Below the pieces are notes generated by a model. That model worked only from the letters and a program-made list of their open reading frames with translations, ran no database searches and was not told the origin of the DNA. The position numbers were made by a program, and so were the translations under genes. From contig NZ_AP019632.1 in the NCBI RefSeq assembly GCF_007035645.1, forward strand, positions 1,922,001 to 1,986,000: DNA of 64,000 bases, read 5' to 3'. Positions 37,039-46,854 of the stretch are shown here, piece by piece (the stretch's first letter is position 1; the number at the start of each line of letters is the position of its first letter). This stretch comes from Enterobacter asburiae. Lineage in GTDB: Bacteria; Pseudomonadota; Gammaproteobacteria; Enterobacterales; Enterobacteriaceae.

Positions 37039-37063
37039 AAACTGGCCACAGGGTGGCCAGTTT
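37039..37063 (+). terminator. ompW terminator
   Basis: AAACTGGCCAC (37039-37049), loop AGG, GTGGCCAGTTT (37053-37063), followed by the modest T-rich GCTTTGCTC. Confidence 0.75.
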
Positions 37064-37075
37064 GCTTTGCTCACT

Positions 37076-37414
37076 TCAAAACGACGGATAAACCGGCCGC
37101 TCATCAAGCTTTACGCAGTGCCTCAGGATATTTTCCCCATCATATAAATAGCTGAAAGCGTCGCTGGACAGGGAATGAAAAAGAATATCGCCGTTGGCAA
37201 ACGGGATGATTTCGGTATCTCCCGCACGTTTATGTCCCGCACCGGTTTCAAAATGACCGTGCCATCGCTCCTGGGTATGGTCATAAACGTGCAGAATGAC
37301 CTCGACAAGTCCTCTTTGCGGACAATTAAGGCGCAGGAAGGTAGAAGAGAAATTCAGGGGCAGCGCATGGAAGGGAATTAATAAGGCGAAAACCAGTAAA
37401 GCTCGTAAATACAT
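37076..37414 (-). CDS. Hypothetical exported protein
   Basis: A 112-residue protein I do not recognise. The N-terminus MYLRALLVFALLIPFHALP is a plausible signal peptide. The mature part is mixed and polar, rich in histidine, with two cysteines (in RLNCPQ and RHCVK) that could pair in the periplasm. An upstream TTG at 37417 has better spacing (10 bases) from the ribosome site GGAGG at 37428-37432 than the ATG at 37414 (13 bases), so either may start it. It is convergent with ompW. Confidence 0.6.
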   Translation of the reverse strand: MYLRALLVFALLIPFHALPLNFSSTFLRLNCPQRGLVEVILHVYDHTQERWHGHFETGAGHKRAGDTEIIPFANGDILFHSLSSDAFSYLYDGENILRHCVKLDERPVYPSF

Positions 37415-37512
37415 CAAACCGCGAAAACCTCCTTCAAAAGGGAAGTGAGATTTTACTTAAGTCAAAGATCGCGTTTTTGCCGTGGATCAAGATGTCTTAT
37501 AATTCAATGCGA

Positions 37513-37534
37513 TAAAGGCCCCTCGCGAGGCCCT
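37513..37534 (-). terminator. yedF terminator
   Basis: On the minus strand GGGCCTC and GAGGGGCC form a near-perfect stem around GC, followed by TTTATC. It lies just after the yedF stop. Confidence 0.7.
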
Positions 37535-37540
37535 TAGCGA

Positions 37541-37774
37541 TCATTTTTGAATCAAATAGCGAATGGTCGGGCCATCCTGCTGGATATCCAGCACCGTGTA
37601 GCCGTGGTTTTTCGCATCCAGCGGAATGTTGTTAATGGACTGCGGACAGTCGCTGACCACTTCCAGAATTTCCCCTTTTTTGAGCTGCGGTAGGGCTTCA
37701 AGCGTGGCAACAGCCGGATAAGGGCAGGGTTCACCGACCATATCCAGACGGTAATCGGGCACGATCTCTTTCAT
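37541..37774 (-). CDS. yedF: TusA-like sulfurtransferase YedF
   Basis: A 77-residue TusA/SirA-family protein with the active cysteine C17 in GEPCPYPAVATLE. It matches E. coli YedF almost residue for residue. The family carries persulfide (or selenium) on the cysteine, but the partner pathway of YedF is not settled. Its start overlaps the yedE stop by four bases, so the two are translationally coupled. In K-12 the pair lies elsewhere on the chromosome. Confidence 0.93.
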   Translation of the reverse strand: MKEIVPDYRLDMVGEPCPYPAVATLEALPQLKKGEILEVVSDCPQSINNIPLDAKNHGYTVLDIQQDGPTIRYLIQK

Positions 37775-38982
37775 GCAGCATTCTCCTGGGGTTCTGTTTT
37801 AACACTCGCGCGACGGAAGAAACGTTTCTCCTGCGCGACAACCAGTAAAAAAGCGACCAGCAGCAGGGCATAGGTGACCAGCAGGCCGCCGAGAGGGCCG
37901 AAGGTGCTCAGCAGGTTGACCTTGTCCCAGCTCGTGGCAAGCGCCGGGGACAGATCGTCCCAGAAGTACGCCAGGATCGTCGAGCCGATAACATTTCCCA
38001 GCCCCACCCACCAGTAATGCACCTGACCTTCAACGGCGCGGTACATCCAGCCGGTTTCACACCCGCCAGCCAGCACTATACCGAAGCCGAACAGCAGGCC
38101 GCCAATCACCGCATTTGGGCCAGCCCACATGATTTTCGGTTCAACGCCCAGCTGAACATAGCTGAAGATACCGATGGCGCTGACCGCCATCCCGGCGATA
38201 ATCGCCTTCGCCATCATCGTGCGGCCGGTGATCCACATATCGCGAAACGCGGAGGTAAAGCAGATCTGCGCGCGTTCAATGAGCAGACCAAAACCCACGC
38301 CGAACAGCATCGCCAGGCCGAGTTTGGGCTGATTCATCGCAGTGCAAAGCGCCCAGGCGACCATAGCCAAAAAGACCAGCATACCGAGGCGGAAACGGCG
38401 ACGCGCCTGGTCCGGCTTCTGGGTTAACGGAGACGCTGCGCTGACTTTTGTCATTTTCACCGGAATGCGGAACAGCGGCAGCAGGGTGAATTTTGCACCG
38501 AAGTAAGAGCCGATGGCCGTGGCGACAGCAAAGAACCAGGCGTGAAGCGAAAACTGAGGAATACCCGTAAAGAAAGCGGCCAGGTTACAGCCCATCGCCA
38601 GACGGGCGCCAAACCCGGCAATGATACCGCCGACCACCGCCTGCATTATGCGAATCCGGCTTTTGGGCATACGCAACTTAACGTTGTTTGCCCACAGCGC
38701 CGCCGCGAAACAGCCGCCGAACATGCCGACGATCATCATTCCGTCGATGCGGGTTAGCGGCGTGCCGTCCAGATGAATGAGTTTAAAGTAACCCCACTCT
38801 TCGGTATGCACGCCAGCGAGCTGTAGCAATTGACCACCCCAGCGGGTGAACTCGCCGGTCACGGCCCAGAAGGTGCCGGTGATGCCGAAATAGTAGGTAG
38901 AGAGAATGCCTGCCGCGATAACGGCCGGGACAGGTGACCAGAACTTAACCAGGTAAGTCTGTTTGAAGGCGTGCCATGACAT
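37771..38982 (-). CDS. yedE: YedE family membrane transporter (putative sulfur/selenium compounds)
   Basis: A 403-residue polytopic protein of the YeeE/YedE family, matching E. coli YedE over its length. Two pseudo-repeated segments carry the conserved pore cysteines of this family, in FGARLAMGCNLAAFF and GIVLAGGCETGWMYRA, plus ERAQICFTSAFRDMW. Related TsuA imports thiosulfate; YedE has been proposed to move a sulfur or selenium species. The coupled YedF would accept it. Substrate is inferred from family, not shown. Confidence 0.92.
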   Translation of the reverse strand: MSWHAFKQTYLVKFWSPVPAVIAAGILSTYYFGITGTFWAVTGEFTRWGGQLLQLAGVHTEEWGYFKLIHLDGTPLTRIDGMMIVGMFGGCFAAALWANNVKLRMPKSRIRIMQAVVGGIIAGFGARLAMGCNLAAFFTGIPQFSLHAWFFAVATAIGSYFGAKFTLLPLFRIPVKMTKVSAASPLTQKPDQARRRFRLGMLVFLAMVAWALCTAMNQPKLGLAMLFGVGFGLLIERAQICFTSAFRDMWITGRTMMAKAIIAGMAVSAIGIFSYVQLGVEPKIMWAGPNAVIGGLLFGFGIVLAGGCETGWMYRAVEGQVHYWWVGLGNVIGSTILAYFWDDLSPALATSWDKVNLLSTFGPLGGLLVTYALLLVAFLLVVAQEKRFFRRASVKTEPQENAA

Positions 38983-39130
38983 GAATAAGCCTCTGAACTC
39001 AGAAGGATTAAAGATAAAAAAGAGTCCAGATCATACGCTTGCACGCCAGAATGGAAAGCCATTCACGCCGAAAATATCGACGGGATCAATTTTGAGGTAA
39101 TCCGTTGTAGAAGGTGGGGAAGGAAGGGTA

Positions 39131-39155
39131 ACCGTCTGGCAGGGAGCCAGACGGT
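39131..39155 (-). terminator. trp operon terminator
   Basis: ACCGTCTGGC (39131-39140), loop, GCCAGACGGT (39146-39155): a ten-base perfect stem. Read on the minus strand it is followed by pyrimidine-rich TTACCCTTCCTTCC rather than a pure T run, so efficiency may be moderate. Confidence 0.7.
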
Positions 39156-39162
39156 AGAGAGG

Positions 39163-39972
39163 TTATGCTTTGTGCGTCGCCGCTTTCATTGCGGTCACAA
39201 ACGCTTTCAGCTCAGCCAGCATCTGCTCTGGCTTGTCCACGTTCTTCTCGATGATCTTCACAATTGCGGAGCCGGAGATGGCACCTGCCGCCTTCGCGTC
39301 AATCGCTGCGCTGACCTGATCCGGGGATGAAATCCCGAACCCCTGCAGCGGAGGCGCGGCATGATACTCGGCCAGCTTCTCCACCAGATGATGCAGAGGC
39401 AACGCCGCTTTATTCTCGGCACCGGTCACGCCCGCGCGGGAGAGCAGGTAGGTATACCCGCGTCCGTAAGAGGCAATCTGGCGCAGCAGGGCGTCATCGG
39501 CGTTCGGCGGGCAGATGAAAATCGGGGCGACGTTATGGCGCATGGCCGCCTGACGGAATGGCGCAGATTCCTCGACCGGCACGTCTGCCACCAGAACGGA
39601 GTCGACGCCCACGCGTGCGCACTCGGCGTAAAACTCATCGATACCGCGGTTGAACACTAGGTTGGCGTACATCAGCAAGCCGATCGGAATGGTCGGGTGC
39701 TTCTGGCGAATCGCCGCCAGCATCTCGAAGCACTGGGTCGGCGTCACCCCGGAGGCGAATGCGCGCAGCGTCGCATTCTGGATGGTCGGGCCATCCGCCA
39801 GCGGATCGGAGAACGGAATACCCAGCTCCAGCGCGTCGGCGCCGGCTTCAATCAGGGTGTCGATGATCTTCAGCGACTGTTCCGGGCCCGGATCGCCCAG
39901 GGTGACGAAGGGAACGAACGCGCCTTCCTGGCGGGATTTCAGCTCTGCAAATACGTTATCGTAGCGTTCCAT
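39163..39972 (-). CDS. trpA: Tryptophan synthase alpha subunit
   Basis: A 269-residue TIM-barrel enzyme that cleaves indole-3-glycerol phosphate to indole and glyceraldehyde-3-phosphate, passing indole through a tunnel to TrpB. The catalytic acids are E49 (in [16 protein letters not shown]) and D60. Its ATG shares one base with the trpB stop (TGATG). It is the last gene of the operon. Confidence 0.98.
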   Translation of the reverse strand: MERYDNVFAELKSRQEGAFVPFVTLGDPGPEQSLKIIDTLIEAGADALELGIPFSDPLADGPTIQNATLRAFASGVTPTQCFEMLAAIRQKHPTIPIGLLMYANLVFNRGIDEFYAECARVGVDSVLVADVPVEESAPFRQAAMRHNVAPIFICPPNADDALLRQIASYGRGYTYLLSRAGVTGAENKAALPLHHLVEKLAEYHAAPPLQGFGISSPDQVSAAIDAKAAGAISGSAIVKIIEKNVDKPEQMLAELKAFVTAMKAATHKA

Positions 39973-41165
39973 CAGATTTCCCCTCGTGCTTTCAGAATAT
40001 CGTGAACGGTGAAGATATCTTTGTCACCGCGTCCGGAAAGGTTCACCACCAGCAGCTGCTCTTTTTCCGGGTTTTCTTTCATCATTTTCAGCGCGTGCGC
40101 CAGGGCGTGGGAAGACTCCAGCGCCGGGATGATCCCTTCGCTGCGGCACAGCGTTTTAAAGGCTTCCAGCGCTTCGTCATCGGTAATGGAGACATAGTCC
40201 GCGCGGCCGGTACTGTTCAGGAACGCATGCTGCGGCCCGACGGACGGGAAGTCGAGGCCGGCAGAAATAGAGTAAGACTCTTCAATCTGGCCCTCATCGG
40301 TTTGCATCATCGGGGATTTCATCCCGAAGTAGATCCCCACGCGGCCATGCTTCAGCGGCGCGCCGTGTTCACCCGATTCAATGCCGTGACCGGCAGGCTC
40401 TACGCCAATCAGGCCGACGCTGGCGTCGTCGATAAAGTCTGCGAACATGCCGATGGCGTTAGACCCGCCGCCAACGCAGGCGATCACCGCATCCGGCAGG
40501 CGACCCTCTTTATCGAGGATCTGCGCTTTGGTCTCTTCACCGATCATGCGCTGGAATTCGCGCACGATAGTCGGGAACGGGTGCGGGCCCGCCGCGGTAC
40601 CGAGCATATAGTGCGCGGTTTCATAGCTGCCAGACCAGTCGCGAAGCGCTTCGTTACAGGCATCCTTCAGCGTCGCGGAGCCGCTGTGCACCGGGATCAC
40701 TTCTGCTCCCATCAGACGCATACGGAAGACGTTCGGAGACTGACGCTCAACGTCTTTCGCTCCCATATAGATGCGGCATTTCAGACCGAGCAGGGCGCTG
40801 GCAAGCGCAGAGGCCACGCCGTGCTGACCCGCACCGGTTTCGGCGATGATTTCGGTTTTGCCCATACGCTTCGCGAGCAGCGCCTGGCCCAGCACCTGGT
40901 TAGTTTTATGCGCGCCGCCGTGCAGCAGGTCTTCACGCTTCAGATACAGCGTGGTTTTGGTGCCTTCCGTCAGGTTGCGGCATTTGGTCAGCGCGGTCGG
41001 ACGACCGGCGTAATTTTTCAGCAGGTCGGTAAATTCAGCCTGAAACGCCGGATCTTTCTGCGCGCTGACAAACGCTTCTTCCAGCTGGCGCAGCGCGGGC
41101 ATCAGGATTTGCGGGACGTACATCCCGCCGAACTCACCAAAATACGGGTTAAGTAATGTCGTCAT
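39972..41165 (-). CDS. trpB: Tryptophan synthase beta subunit
   Basis: A 397-residue PLP enzyme that joins indole with serine to make tryptophan. The PLP lysine is K87 in [11 protein letters not shown]; the phosphate-binding loop GGGSNAIG and the [10 protein letters not shown] segment are intact. The ATG at 41165 gives the family N-terminus [19 protein letters not shown]; the longer frame to 41222 enters trpC. A 10-base gap separates it from the trpC stop. Confidence 0.98.
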   Translation of the reverse strand: MTTLLNPYFGEFGGMYVPQILMPALRQLEEAFVSAQKDPAFQAEFTDLLKNYAGRPTALTKCRNLTEGTKTTLYLKREDLLHGGAHKTNQVLGQALLAKRMGKTEIIAETGAGQHGVASALASALLGLKCRIYMGAKDVERQSPNVFRMRLMGAEVIPVHSGSATLKDACNEALRDWSGSYETAHYMLGTAAGPHPFPTIVREFQRMIGEETKAQILDKEGRLPDAVIACVGGGSNAIGMFADFIDDASVGLIGVEPAGHGIESGEHGAPLKHGRVGIYFGMKSPMMQTDEGQIEESYSISAGLDFPSVGPQHAFLNSTGRADYVSITDDEALEAFKTLCRSEGIIPALESSHALAHALKMMKENPEKEQLLVVNLSGRGDKDIFTVHDILKARGEI

Positions 41166-41175
41166 CTTCTCTTCC

Positions 41176-42534
41176 TTAATATGCACGCAGAGTTTTAAAA
41201 ACCGAGGCCAGCTTGCTGGCATCTTTGATACCCGGTTGGGACTCTACGCCTGAATTGAAATCGAGGCCTGCGCAGCCGGTTTTAGCGGCTTCTACGCAGT
41301 TATCCGGGCTTAATCCGCCCGCCAGCAGGACGTTGTCTAGCTTTTCGCCGTTCAGCAGCGACCAGTCAAAACGCTGGCCGGTGCCGCCCTGGCCGTTATC
41401 GAGGACGTATCTGTCCACATGGTTCAGGTTACGCGAGGGCAACGTATCGCCAACGCTTTGTGCTTTCCAGATTTGCACCTGTGGTGCCAGCGCGGCGCGC
41501 AGGGTATCAATGTAGCGCTGGTCTTCACTGCCGTGGAGCTGCACCGCGCTCAGGGATAGCGCGTCGGCTTTTGCCGCAACGTCTGCAATATCTGCGTTGC
41601 GGAAAACGCCCACGTAGCCGAGCGGAGCCGATGCGATGACCTTACGCGCCTGCTCTTCGCTGACCGCGCGAGGAGAGGAGTCCACAAAGATCAGCCCGCC
41701 GTAAATTGCCCCCGCTTCATACGCGGCCTGGGCATCCTGTTCGCGGGTTAAGCCGCAGACTTTGTTCTCACCCAGCAGCACGCGCCGCACGGCCGCGTTG
41801 AGATCGTCATGCTCCATCATGGCCGAGCCAATCAGGAAACCGTTGGCGAAGTGGCTCAGCTCGCGCACCTGGGCGTAGCTGTTAATGCCGGATTCGCTGA
41901 TCACCGTAACGCCAGACCCCAGACGCGGCGCCAGCTGACGGGTACGGTTAAGGTCAATGGACAGGTCACGCAGATCGCGGTTGTTAATGCCGACCACTTT
42001 GGCTTCCAGCGCAATCGCGCGCTCCAGCTCCTCTTCATTGCTCACTTCGGTCAGCACGCCCATGTTCAGGCTGTGCGCCACGGCGGAAAGCTGGCGATAC
42101 TGCTCGTCGTCGAGCACTGAGAGCATCAGCAGGCAGGCGTCGGCCTGGTAAAAACGCGCCAGCCAGATCTGATACGGGTCGATAATAAAGTCTTTGCACA
42201 GGATCGGCTGCGGCGCGATGCCGCTGACGATCGGCAGAAAATCGAAGCTGCCCTGAAAATATTTCTCATCCGTCAGCACGGAGATGGCTGACGCGTGATG
42301 CTTATAAATGCCGCCAATACGCGCCGGGTCGAAATCGTCACGAATAACGCCTTTGGACGGGGACGCTTTTTTGCACTCAAGAATAAACGCGGTGCGCGTC
42401 CCCCGCAGGGCGTCATAGAAACGACGGCTGCTCGGGACGACGTCATTCTGGAAACTGGCAAGCGGCTGCTGTTGCTTGCGGGCTTCCACCCAGATGGCCT
42501 TATCGGCAACGATTTTCGCTAAAACGGTCTGCAT
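41176..42534 (-). CDS. trpC: Bifunctional indole-3-glycerol phosphate synthase / phosphoribosylanthranilate isomerase
   Basis: A 452-residue fusion of two TIM barrels, TrpC then TrpF, catalysing two consecutive pathway steps. The synthase half holds [11 protein letters not shown] with its catalytic lysine near position 55. The isomerase half starts around residue 256 with [14 protein letters not shown], containing its active cysteine, and ends near [16 protein letters not shown]. The fusion is usual in enterobacteria. It starts three bases after the trpD stop. Confidence 0.98.
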   Translation of the reverse strand: MQTVLAKIVADKAIWVEARKQQQPLASFQNDVVPSSRRFYDALRGTRTAFILECKKASPSKGVIRDDFDPARIGGIYKHHASAISVLTDEKYFQGSFDFLPIVSGIAPQPILCKDFIIDPYQIWLARFYQADACLLMLSVLDDEQYRQLSAVAHSLNMGVLTEVSNEEELERAIALEAKVVGINNRDLRDLSIDLNRTRQLAPRLGSGVTVISESGINSYAQVRELSHFANGFLIGSAMMEHDDLNAAVRRVLLGENKVCGLTREQDAQAAYEAGAIYGGLIFVDSSPRAVSEEQARKVIASAPLGYVGVFRNADIADVAAKADALSLSAVQLHGSEDQRYIDTLRAALAPQVQIWKAQSVGDTLPSRNLNHVDRYVLDNGQGGTGQRFDWSLLNGEKLDNVLLAGGLSPDNCVEAAKTGCAGLDFNSGVESQPGIKDASKLASVFKTLRAY

Positions 42535-42537
42535 TCT

Positions 42538-44133
42538 TTACCCTCTTGCCGCAAGTGCGGTAACGCGATCGTAAGCTGCACCGGAGCGCAGTACATCCAG
42601 AACTTTTTGAACGTTGGCCTTCAGGTCTTCCTCACCGTGCAAACGCATCAGCATGGCGACGTTGGCAGCAACGGCGGCCTCATGGGCAACCTCTCCTTTA
42701 CCTTGTAATAAGCGCGTGAGAATGTCACGGTTTTCTTCCGGCGTACCGCCTGCCAGCGCTTCCTGATGGTATGGCGCAAGGCCGAAGTCGGCAGCGTCCA
42801 GCTGATAGCTCAGGATTTCGCCGTCGCGCAGTTCGGCCACCAGCGTTGGCGCATGAAGAGAAACCTCATCCATACCGCCGCTGTGCACCACGGCGGCACG
42901 CTGATAACCCAGCACGCGCAGCGTCTCGGCAATCGGCAGTACCAGCTCAGGGCTGTAAACGCCAATCAGCGCCAGCGGCGGATGAGCCGGGTTGATCAGC
43001 GGGCCGAGCACGTTAAACAGCGTGCGGGTTTTAAGCTGCTGACGAACCGGCATCGCGTGGCGGAAACCGGTGTGATACTTCGGCGCAAACAGGAAGCAGA
43101 CGCCCAGGTCATCCAGCGCTTCACGGGAACGCTCGGCGTTCATATCGAGGTTAATACCGAATGCGGCGAGCAGATCGGAAGAACCTGACCGGCTGGAAAC
43201 GCTGCGGTTACCGTGCTTCGCGACCTTCAAACCACACGCCGCCGCCACGAAGGCGCTGGCGGTGGAGATATTGATGCTGTTACTGCCGTCACCGCCGGTA
43301 CCGACGATATCCGCAAACTGATAGTCCGGGCGCGGGAACGGGGCGGCATTTTCCAGCAGGGCCGTAGCGGCACCGGCGATCTCCTGCGGGCTTTCGCCGC
43401 GCACCTTCATGCTCACCAGCGCGGCTGCCAGCTGTTCAGGCTTCAGCTCGCCGCGAACCACGGCGGAGAAGAGCTGATGGCTCTCCTGCTGGCTCAGGGT
43501 CTGCGCCTGATACAGTTTTTCCAGAATCGGCTGCAGGGTATTGGTCTGCTCCAGCTTCTGTAACGCCCAGTCCAGCGTCTGCTCCAGCAGGCGGGCGCCG
43601 TGGGAGGTCAGGATCGATTCCGGGTGGAACTGCAGGCCGCAGACGCGGTCCGCATCGTGGCGCACCGCCATCACCATGCCTTCAAACGAGGCGTTGATCG
43701 TCAGCCCGGCGGGAATATTGCTGCCAACCAGCGAGTGATAGCGCGCGACCGGGAGCGGGTTCGGCAGGCCGGCAAACATCGCCTGGCCGTCATGTTCAAT
43801 GCTGGACGCTTTACCGTGCAGGATCTCACCCGCCTGGCCAACGTAGCCGCCATAGGCTTCAACGATCGCCTGATGGCCGAGGCAGATGCCGACGATCGGC
43901 AGTTTGCCGCGCATACGGGTCAGCAGCTCCGGCATACAGCCGGCTTCACTCGGTGCGCCTGGCCCCGGGGAGAGCATCAGCACCGGGTTTTGCATGGTGG
44001 CCAGACGGTCAATCAGGGTCTGCGCAGGAACGTGGTTGCGGTAGATAACGACGTTATGGCCATTCGCACGCAGCTGATCTGCCAGGTTATAGGTAAAGGA
44101 GTCGATATTATCGAGCAGCAGAATGTCAGCCAT
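42538..44133 (-). CDS. trpD: Bifunctional anthranilate synthase glutaminase / anthranilate phosphoribosyltransferase
   Basis: A 531-residue TrpG-TrpD fusion. The N-terminal class I glutamine amidotransferase (1-195) has C84 in [10 protein letters not shown] and its histidine-glutamate pair in QFHPESIL, supplying ammonia to TrpE. The C-terminal part (from about 200) is the phosphoribosyltransferase with [14 protein letters not shown]. Its start overlaps the trpE stop by one base, ensuring equal synthesis of the anthranilate synthase partners. Confidence 0.98.
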   Translation of the reverse strand: MADILLLDNIDSFTYNLADQLRANGHNVVIYRNHVPAQTLIDRLATMQNPVLMLSPGPGAPSEAGCMPELLTRMRGKLPIVGICLGHQAIVEAYGGYVGQAGEILHGKASSIEHDGQAMFAGLPNPLPVARYHSLVGSNIPAGLTINASFEGMVMAVRHDADRVCGLQFHPESILTSHGARLLEQTLDWALQKLEQTNTLQPILEKLYQAQTLSQQESHQLFSAVVRGELKPEQLAAALVSMKVRGESPQEIAGAATALLENAAPFPRPDYQFADIVGTGGDGSNSINISTASAFVAAACGLKVAKHGNRSVSSRSGSSDLLAAFGINLDMNAERSREALDDLGVCFLFAPKYHTGFRHAMPVRQQLKTRTLFNVLGPLINPAHPPLALIGVYSPELVLPIAETLRVLGYQRAAVVHSGGMDEVSLHAPTLVAELRDGEILSYQLDAADFGLAPYHQEALAGGTPEENRDILTRLLQGKGEVAHEAAVAANVAMLMRLHGEEDLKANVQKVLDVLRSGAAYDRVTALAARG

Positions 44134-45695
44134 CAGAAAATCTCCTGTGCATGGTGTGCGGTAGCAATGGCGCGAAGGACCGCACGGGCTTTACTGCGCG
44201 TTTCGTCAGCTTCAGACTGCGGAACAGAATCAAGGACAATCCCGGCACCCGCCTGAACGGTGGCAATACCGTCTTCAACATAGGCGGAGCGGATTACGAT
44301 GCAGGTGTCGAGATCGCCGTGGGCGGTGAAGTAACCCACCGCGCCGCCGTAGCTGCCGCGACGGCGTCCTTCGGCGGCGGCAATCAGCTGCATGGCGCGC
44401 ACTTTCGGCGCGCCGCTCAGGGTGCCCATGTTCATGCAGGCGCGGTAGGCGTGCAGCACGTCGAGATCGTGGCGCAGCTCGCCGACCACGCGGGAGACCA
44501 GGTGCATCACGAACGAATAGCGGTCGACTTTGGTCAGGTCCGCCACGTAGCGGCTGCCTGGGGTGCAAATGCGTGCCAGATCGTTACGCGCCAGGTCAAC
44601 CAGCATCAGGTGCTCGGAGAGTTCTTTGTGGTCGGTACGCATTTCAAGTTCGATGCGGCTGTCCAGATCGCGGTCCAGCGAGCCATCGGCGCGACGCCCG
44701 CGCGGACGGGTTCCGGCAATCGGGTAGATCTCAATCTGACGGCTGGTGGCATCGTACTTCAGCGAGCTTTCCGGCGAGGCGCCGAACAGCGTGAATTCGT
44801 TGTCCTGCATGAAGAACATGTACGGGCTTGGGTTACTCTTTTTCAGCACGTCGTAGGCTGCGAGCGGCGACGGGCAGGGCAGCGAGAAGCGACGGGACGG
44901 CACGACCTGGAAAATTTCCCCGGCGCGAATCGCTTTTTGCATCTGGCGAACCACGGCGCCGTACTGATCGTCAGTCTGGTTAACGTCGCAGGTCATTTTC
45001 TCCACGCGCTGCACCGGCAGCGCGGGCGGCGCTTCCGTCATCTGCTGCTGCAGCTGAGCGATGCGGTGCTCAAGACGGTTTTTCTCAGCGGCAGACGGCG
45101 TGAACAGGCTTGCCTGGATGCGGGTGTATTGCTTCTGGTGGTCGATCACCAGCAGAGTTTCAGCCAGATAGAAGCAATAATCCGGGCAGCGATTACCCTG
45201 CTCGGTTTCCGGCAAATCTTCAAAACCGGCAACCAGGTCGTAAGCAAACAGCCCGCCGAAGAACATCGCTTCACGCTCGTCTTGCGGCACGGTGACCAGA
45301 TTCTGCAGCAGGCGGAAGGCATCGAAAACGGACAGGGAGCAGAGGCGCGCGTCTTCGTCCAGCAGCTGGCTCACCGGCGGGAAATGCAGAATGCGCATTT
45401 CTGGATGATGTTCGTTTTCAATGCCTGAAGGCAGGGCGGCATCCAGCAGCGGCAGCAGCGATGCGCCATTGTCTGATAATGCCTTGATGGTGACAGTGTC
45501 ACCTAAAGCGGTAATGCGCAGCGCGCTATCGACCAGCAGCAGGCTTTTGAGATCGTCCTTGCTGTCGATATCCGCCGATTCCAGCAGCAGCGTTGCCGGA
45601 CGTGCCCCGCACACCTGATGAAACAGCGCGGTCGGGTTGTGGCGATAGGCCGCCTCGCAGGTCAGCAGTTCGAGATGAGGTTTGGCTGTTTGCAT
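44133..45695 (-). CDS. trpE: Anthranilate synthase component I
   Basis: A 520-residue chorismate-utilising enzyme that makes anthranilate with TrpGD. The tryptophan feedback site LLES, with S40, is intact near the N-terminus. The chorismate-binding C-terminal domain shows [28 protein letters not shown] and [13 protein letters not shown]. It follows the trpL attenuator directly, with the ATG at 45695 after an ACAACAAC leader. Confidence 0.98.
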   Translation of the reverse strand: MQTAKPHLELLTCEAAYRHNPTALFHQVCGARPATLLLESADIDSKDDLKSLLLVDSALRITALGDTVTIKALSDNGASLLPLLDAALPSGIENEHHPEMRILHFPPVSQLLDEDARLCSLSVFDAFRLLQNLVTVPQDEREAMFFGGLFAYDLVAGFEDLPETEQGNRCPDYCFYLAETLLVIDHQKQYTRIQASLFTPSAAEKNRLEHRIAQLQQQMTEAPPALPVQRVEKMTCDVNQTDDQYGAVVRQMQKAIRAGEIFQVVPSRRFSLPCPSPLAAYDVLKKSNPSPYMFFMQDNEFTLFGASPESSLKYDATSRQIEIYPIAGTRPRGRRADGSLDRDLDSRIELEMRTDHKELSEHLMLVDLARNDLARICTPGSRYVADLTKVDRYSFVMHLVSRVVGELRHDLDVLHAYRACMNMGTLSGAPKVRAMQLIAAAEGRRRGSYGGAVGYFTAHGDLDTCIVIRSAYVEDGIATVQAGAGIVLDSVPQSEADETRSKARAVLRAIATAHHAQEIF

Positions 45696-45718
45696 GTTGT
45701 TGTTCTCATATTTTGTTC

Positions 45719-45744
45719 AAAAAAAAGCCCGCTGGGTAGCGGGC
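45719..45744 (-). terminator. trp attenuator terminator (3:4 hairpin)
   Basis: On the minus strand AGCCCGCT-type arms, complementary to 45727-45733 and 45738-45744, form a GC stem with a four-base loop followed by eight T residues. It lies between trpL and trpE. Translation of the tandem tryptophan codons in trpL would decide between this and the antiterminator. Confidence 0.93.
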
Positions 45745-45788
45745 GGGTATCTGTTTGCATTTCGCAGACGCGTGACACTGCCCGAAGA

Positions 45789-45833
45789 TCAGGAAGTGCG
45801 CCACCAGCCGTGCAGAGTGAAATGTGCTGTCAT
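45789..45833 (-). CDS. trpL: trp operon leader peptide TrpL
   Basis: A 14-residue leader peptide, MTAHFTLHGWWRTS, whose tandem Trp codons sense charged tRNA-Trp. The C-terminal half GWWRTS is identical to E. coli TrpL, while the N-terminal half differs (E. coli MKAIFVLK). It is too short for ordinary gene finding. It lies just downstream of the trp operator and upstream of the attenuator hairpin. Confidence 0.95.
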   Translation of the reverse strand: MTAHFTLHGWWRTS

Positions 45834-45861
45834 TTTCAGATACCTTTCTCGTGTGAACTTG

Positions 45862-45896
45862 CGTACTAGTTAACTAGTTCGATGGCGAGTTGTCAA
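45862..45896 (-). promoter_or_regulatory. trp promoter and TrpR operator
   Basis: On the minus strand TTGACA (complement of 45891-45896) is 17 bases from TTAACT (complement of 45868-45873). The palindrome GTACTAGTTAACTAGTTC (45863-45880), identical to the E. coli trp operator core, covers the -10. TrpR with tryptophan would block the polymerase. Confidence 0.96.
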
Positions 45897-45972
45897 CCCT
45901 TGATTTCAGAATTTCACGTTAAGTCGGTATCATGGTGTTTTCGGATGTCTCCAACCTGTTATGGGAAGTGCT

Positions 45973-46854
45973 TTGAGCGATACCACCTACGCCATTATTT
46001 ATGATTTACACAGCCATACTCAGGCCTCTGATGGCCTGCTGACACCCGAAGCCCTGGTTCATCGCGCCGTTGAAATGCGTGTCGGCACGCTGGCGATAAC
46101 CGATCACGATACGACAGATGCCATTCCGGCGGCGCGCGCCGAGATCGCCCGCAGCGGGCTGGCGCTGAATCTGGTGTCCGGCGTCGAGATCTCGACCGTC
46201 TGGGAAAACCATGAGATTCATATTGTTGGCCTGAATATCGATATAGACCATCCGGCACTTACGGCATTTTTGCAAGAACAAAAAACGCGCCGCAATCAGC
46301 GCGCAGAGATGATCGGCGAGCGTCTGGAAAAGGCGCATATTCCGGGCGCGCTGGAAGGCGCGCAAAAGATGGCGAACGGCGGGGCGGTCACCCGCGGTCA
46401 TTTCGCCCGTTTTCTGGTCGACGCGGGCAAAGCGACGACTATGGCGGACGTCTTTAAAAAGTATCTGGCGCGCGGTAAAACCGGATACGTTCCGCCACAG
46501 TGGTGTACAATAAAACAAGCTATTGATGTGATTCATCATTCTGGCGGTAAGGCCGTGCTGGCCCATCCTGGGCGGTATAATCTTTCTGCTAAATGGCTGA
46601 AAAGGCTGCTGGCACACTTTGCCGAATGCGGTGGCGAGGCGATGGAAGTCGCCCAGTGTCAGCAGGCGCCCAACGAGCGCGCGCAGCTCGCGACCTATGC
46701 CCGCCAGTTCGGCCTGCTTGGGTCACAGGGCTCTGATTTCCATCAGCCCTGCGCGTGGATCGAACTGGGGCGCAAGCTCTGGTTGCCTGCTGGCGTTGAG
46801 CCGGTCTGGCAGCTCTGGGAACAGCCGCAGCAAATTGAAGAGAGGGAAGTATGA
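45973..46854 (+). CDS. rnm: PHP-domain 5'-3' exoribonuclease Rnm (RNase AM, YciV)
   Basis: A 293-residue PHP-domain phosphoesterase. The metal-binding motifs YDLHSHTQASDG, ITDHDTTDAI, VSGVEIST and LAHPGRY and the final SDFHQ are all present. The E. coli homologue trims 5' ends of rRNA and degrades short RNAs. I chose TTG 45973, preceded by GGGAAG, because it gives the family length and N-terminus; an ATG at 45961 would add four residues. It is divergent from trp and overlaps yciO by four bases. Confidence 0.93.
   Translation: MSDTTYAIIYDLHSHTQASDGLLTPEALVHRAVEMRVGTLAITDHDTTDAIPAARAEIARSGLALNLVSGVEISTVWENHEIHIVGLNIDIDHPALTAFLQEQKTRRNQRAEMIGERLEKAHIPGALEGAQKMANGGAVTRGHFARFLVDAGKATTMADVFKKYLARGKTGYVPPQWCTIKQAIDVIHHSGGKAVLAHPGRYNLSAKWLKRLLAHFAECGGEAMEVAQCQQAPNERAQLATYARQFGLLGSQGSDFHQPCAWIELGRKLWLPAGVEPVWQLWEQPQQIEEREV

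Noticed and set aside
40002..41156. A 384-codon frame antisense to trpB
   Set aside because: Shadow of trpB; no start signal or domain.
44151..45428. A 425-codon frame antisense to trpE
   Set aside because: The same codon-shadow signature; TrpE with S40 and the chorismate-binding motifs is complete on the other strand.
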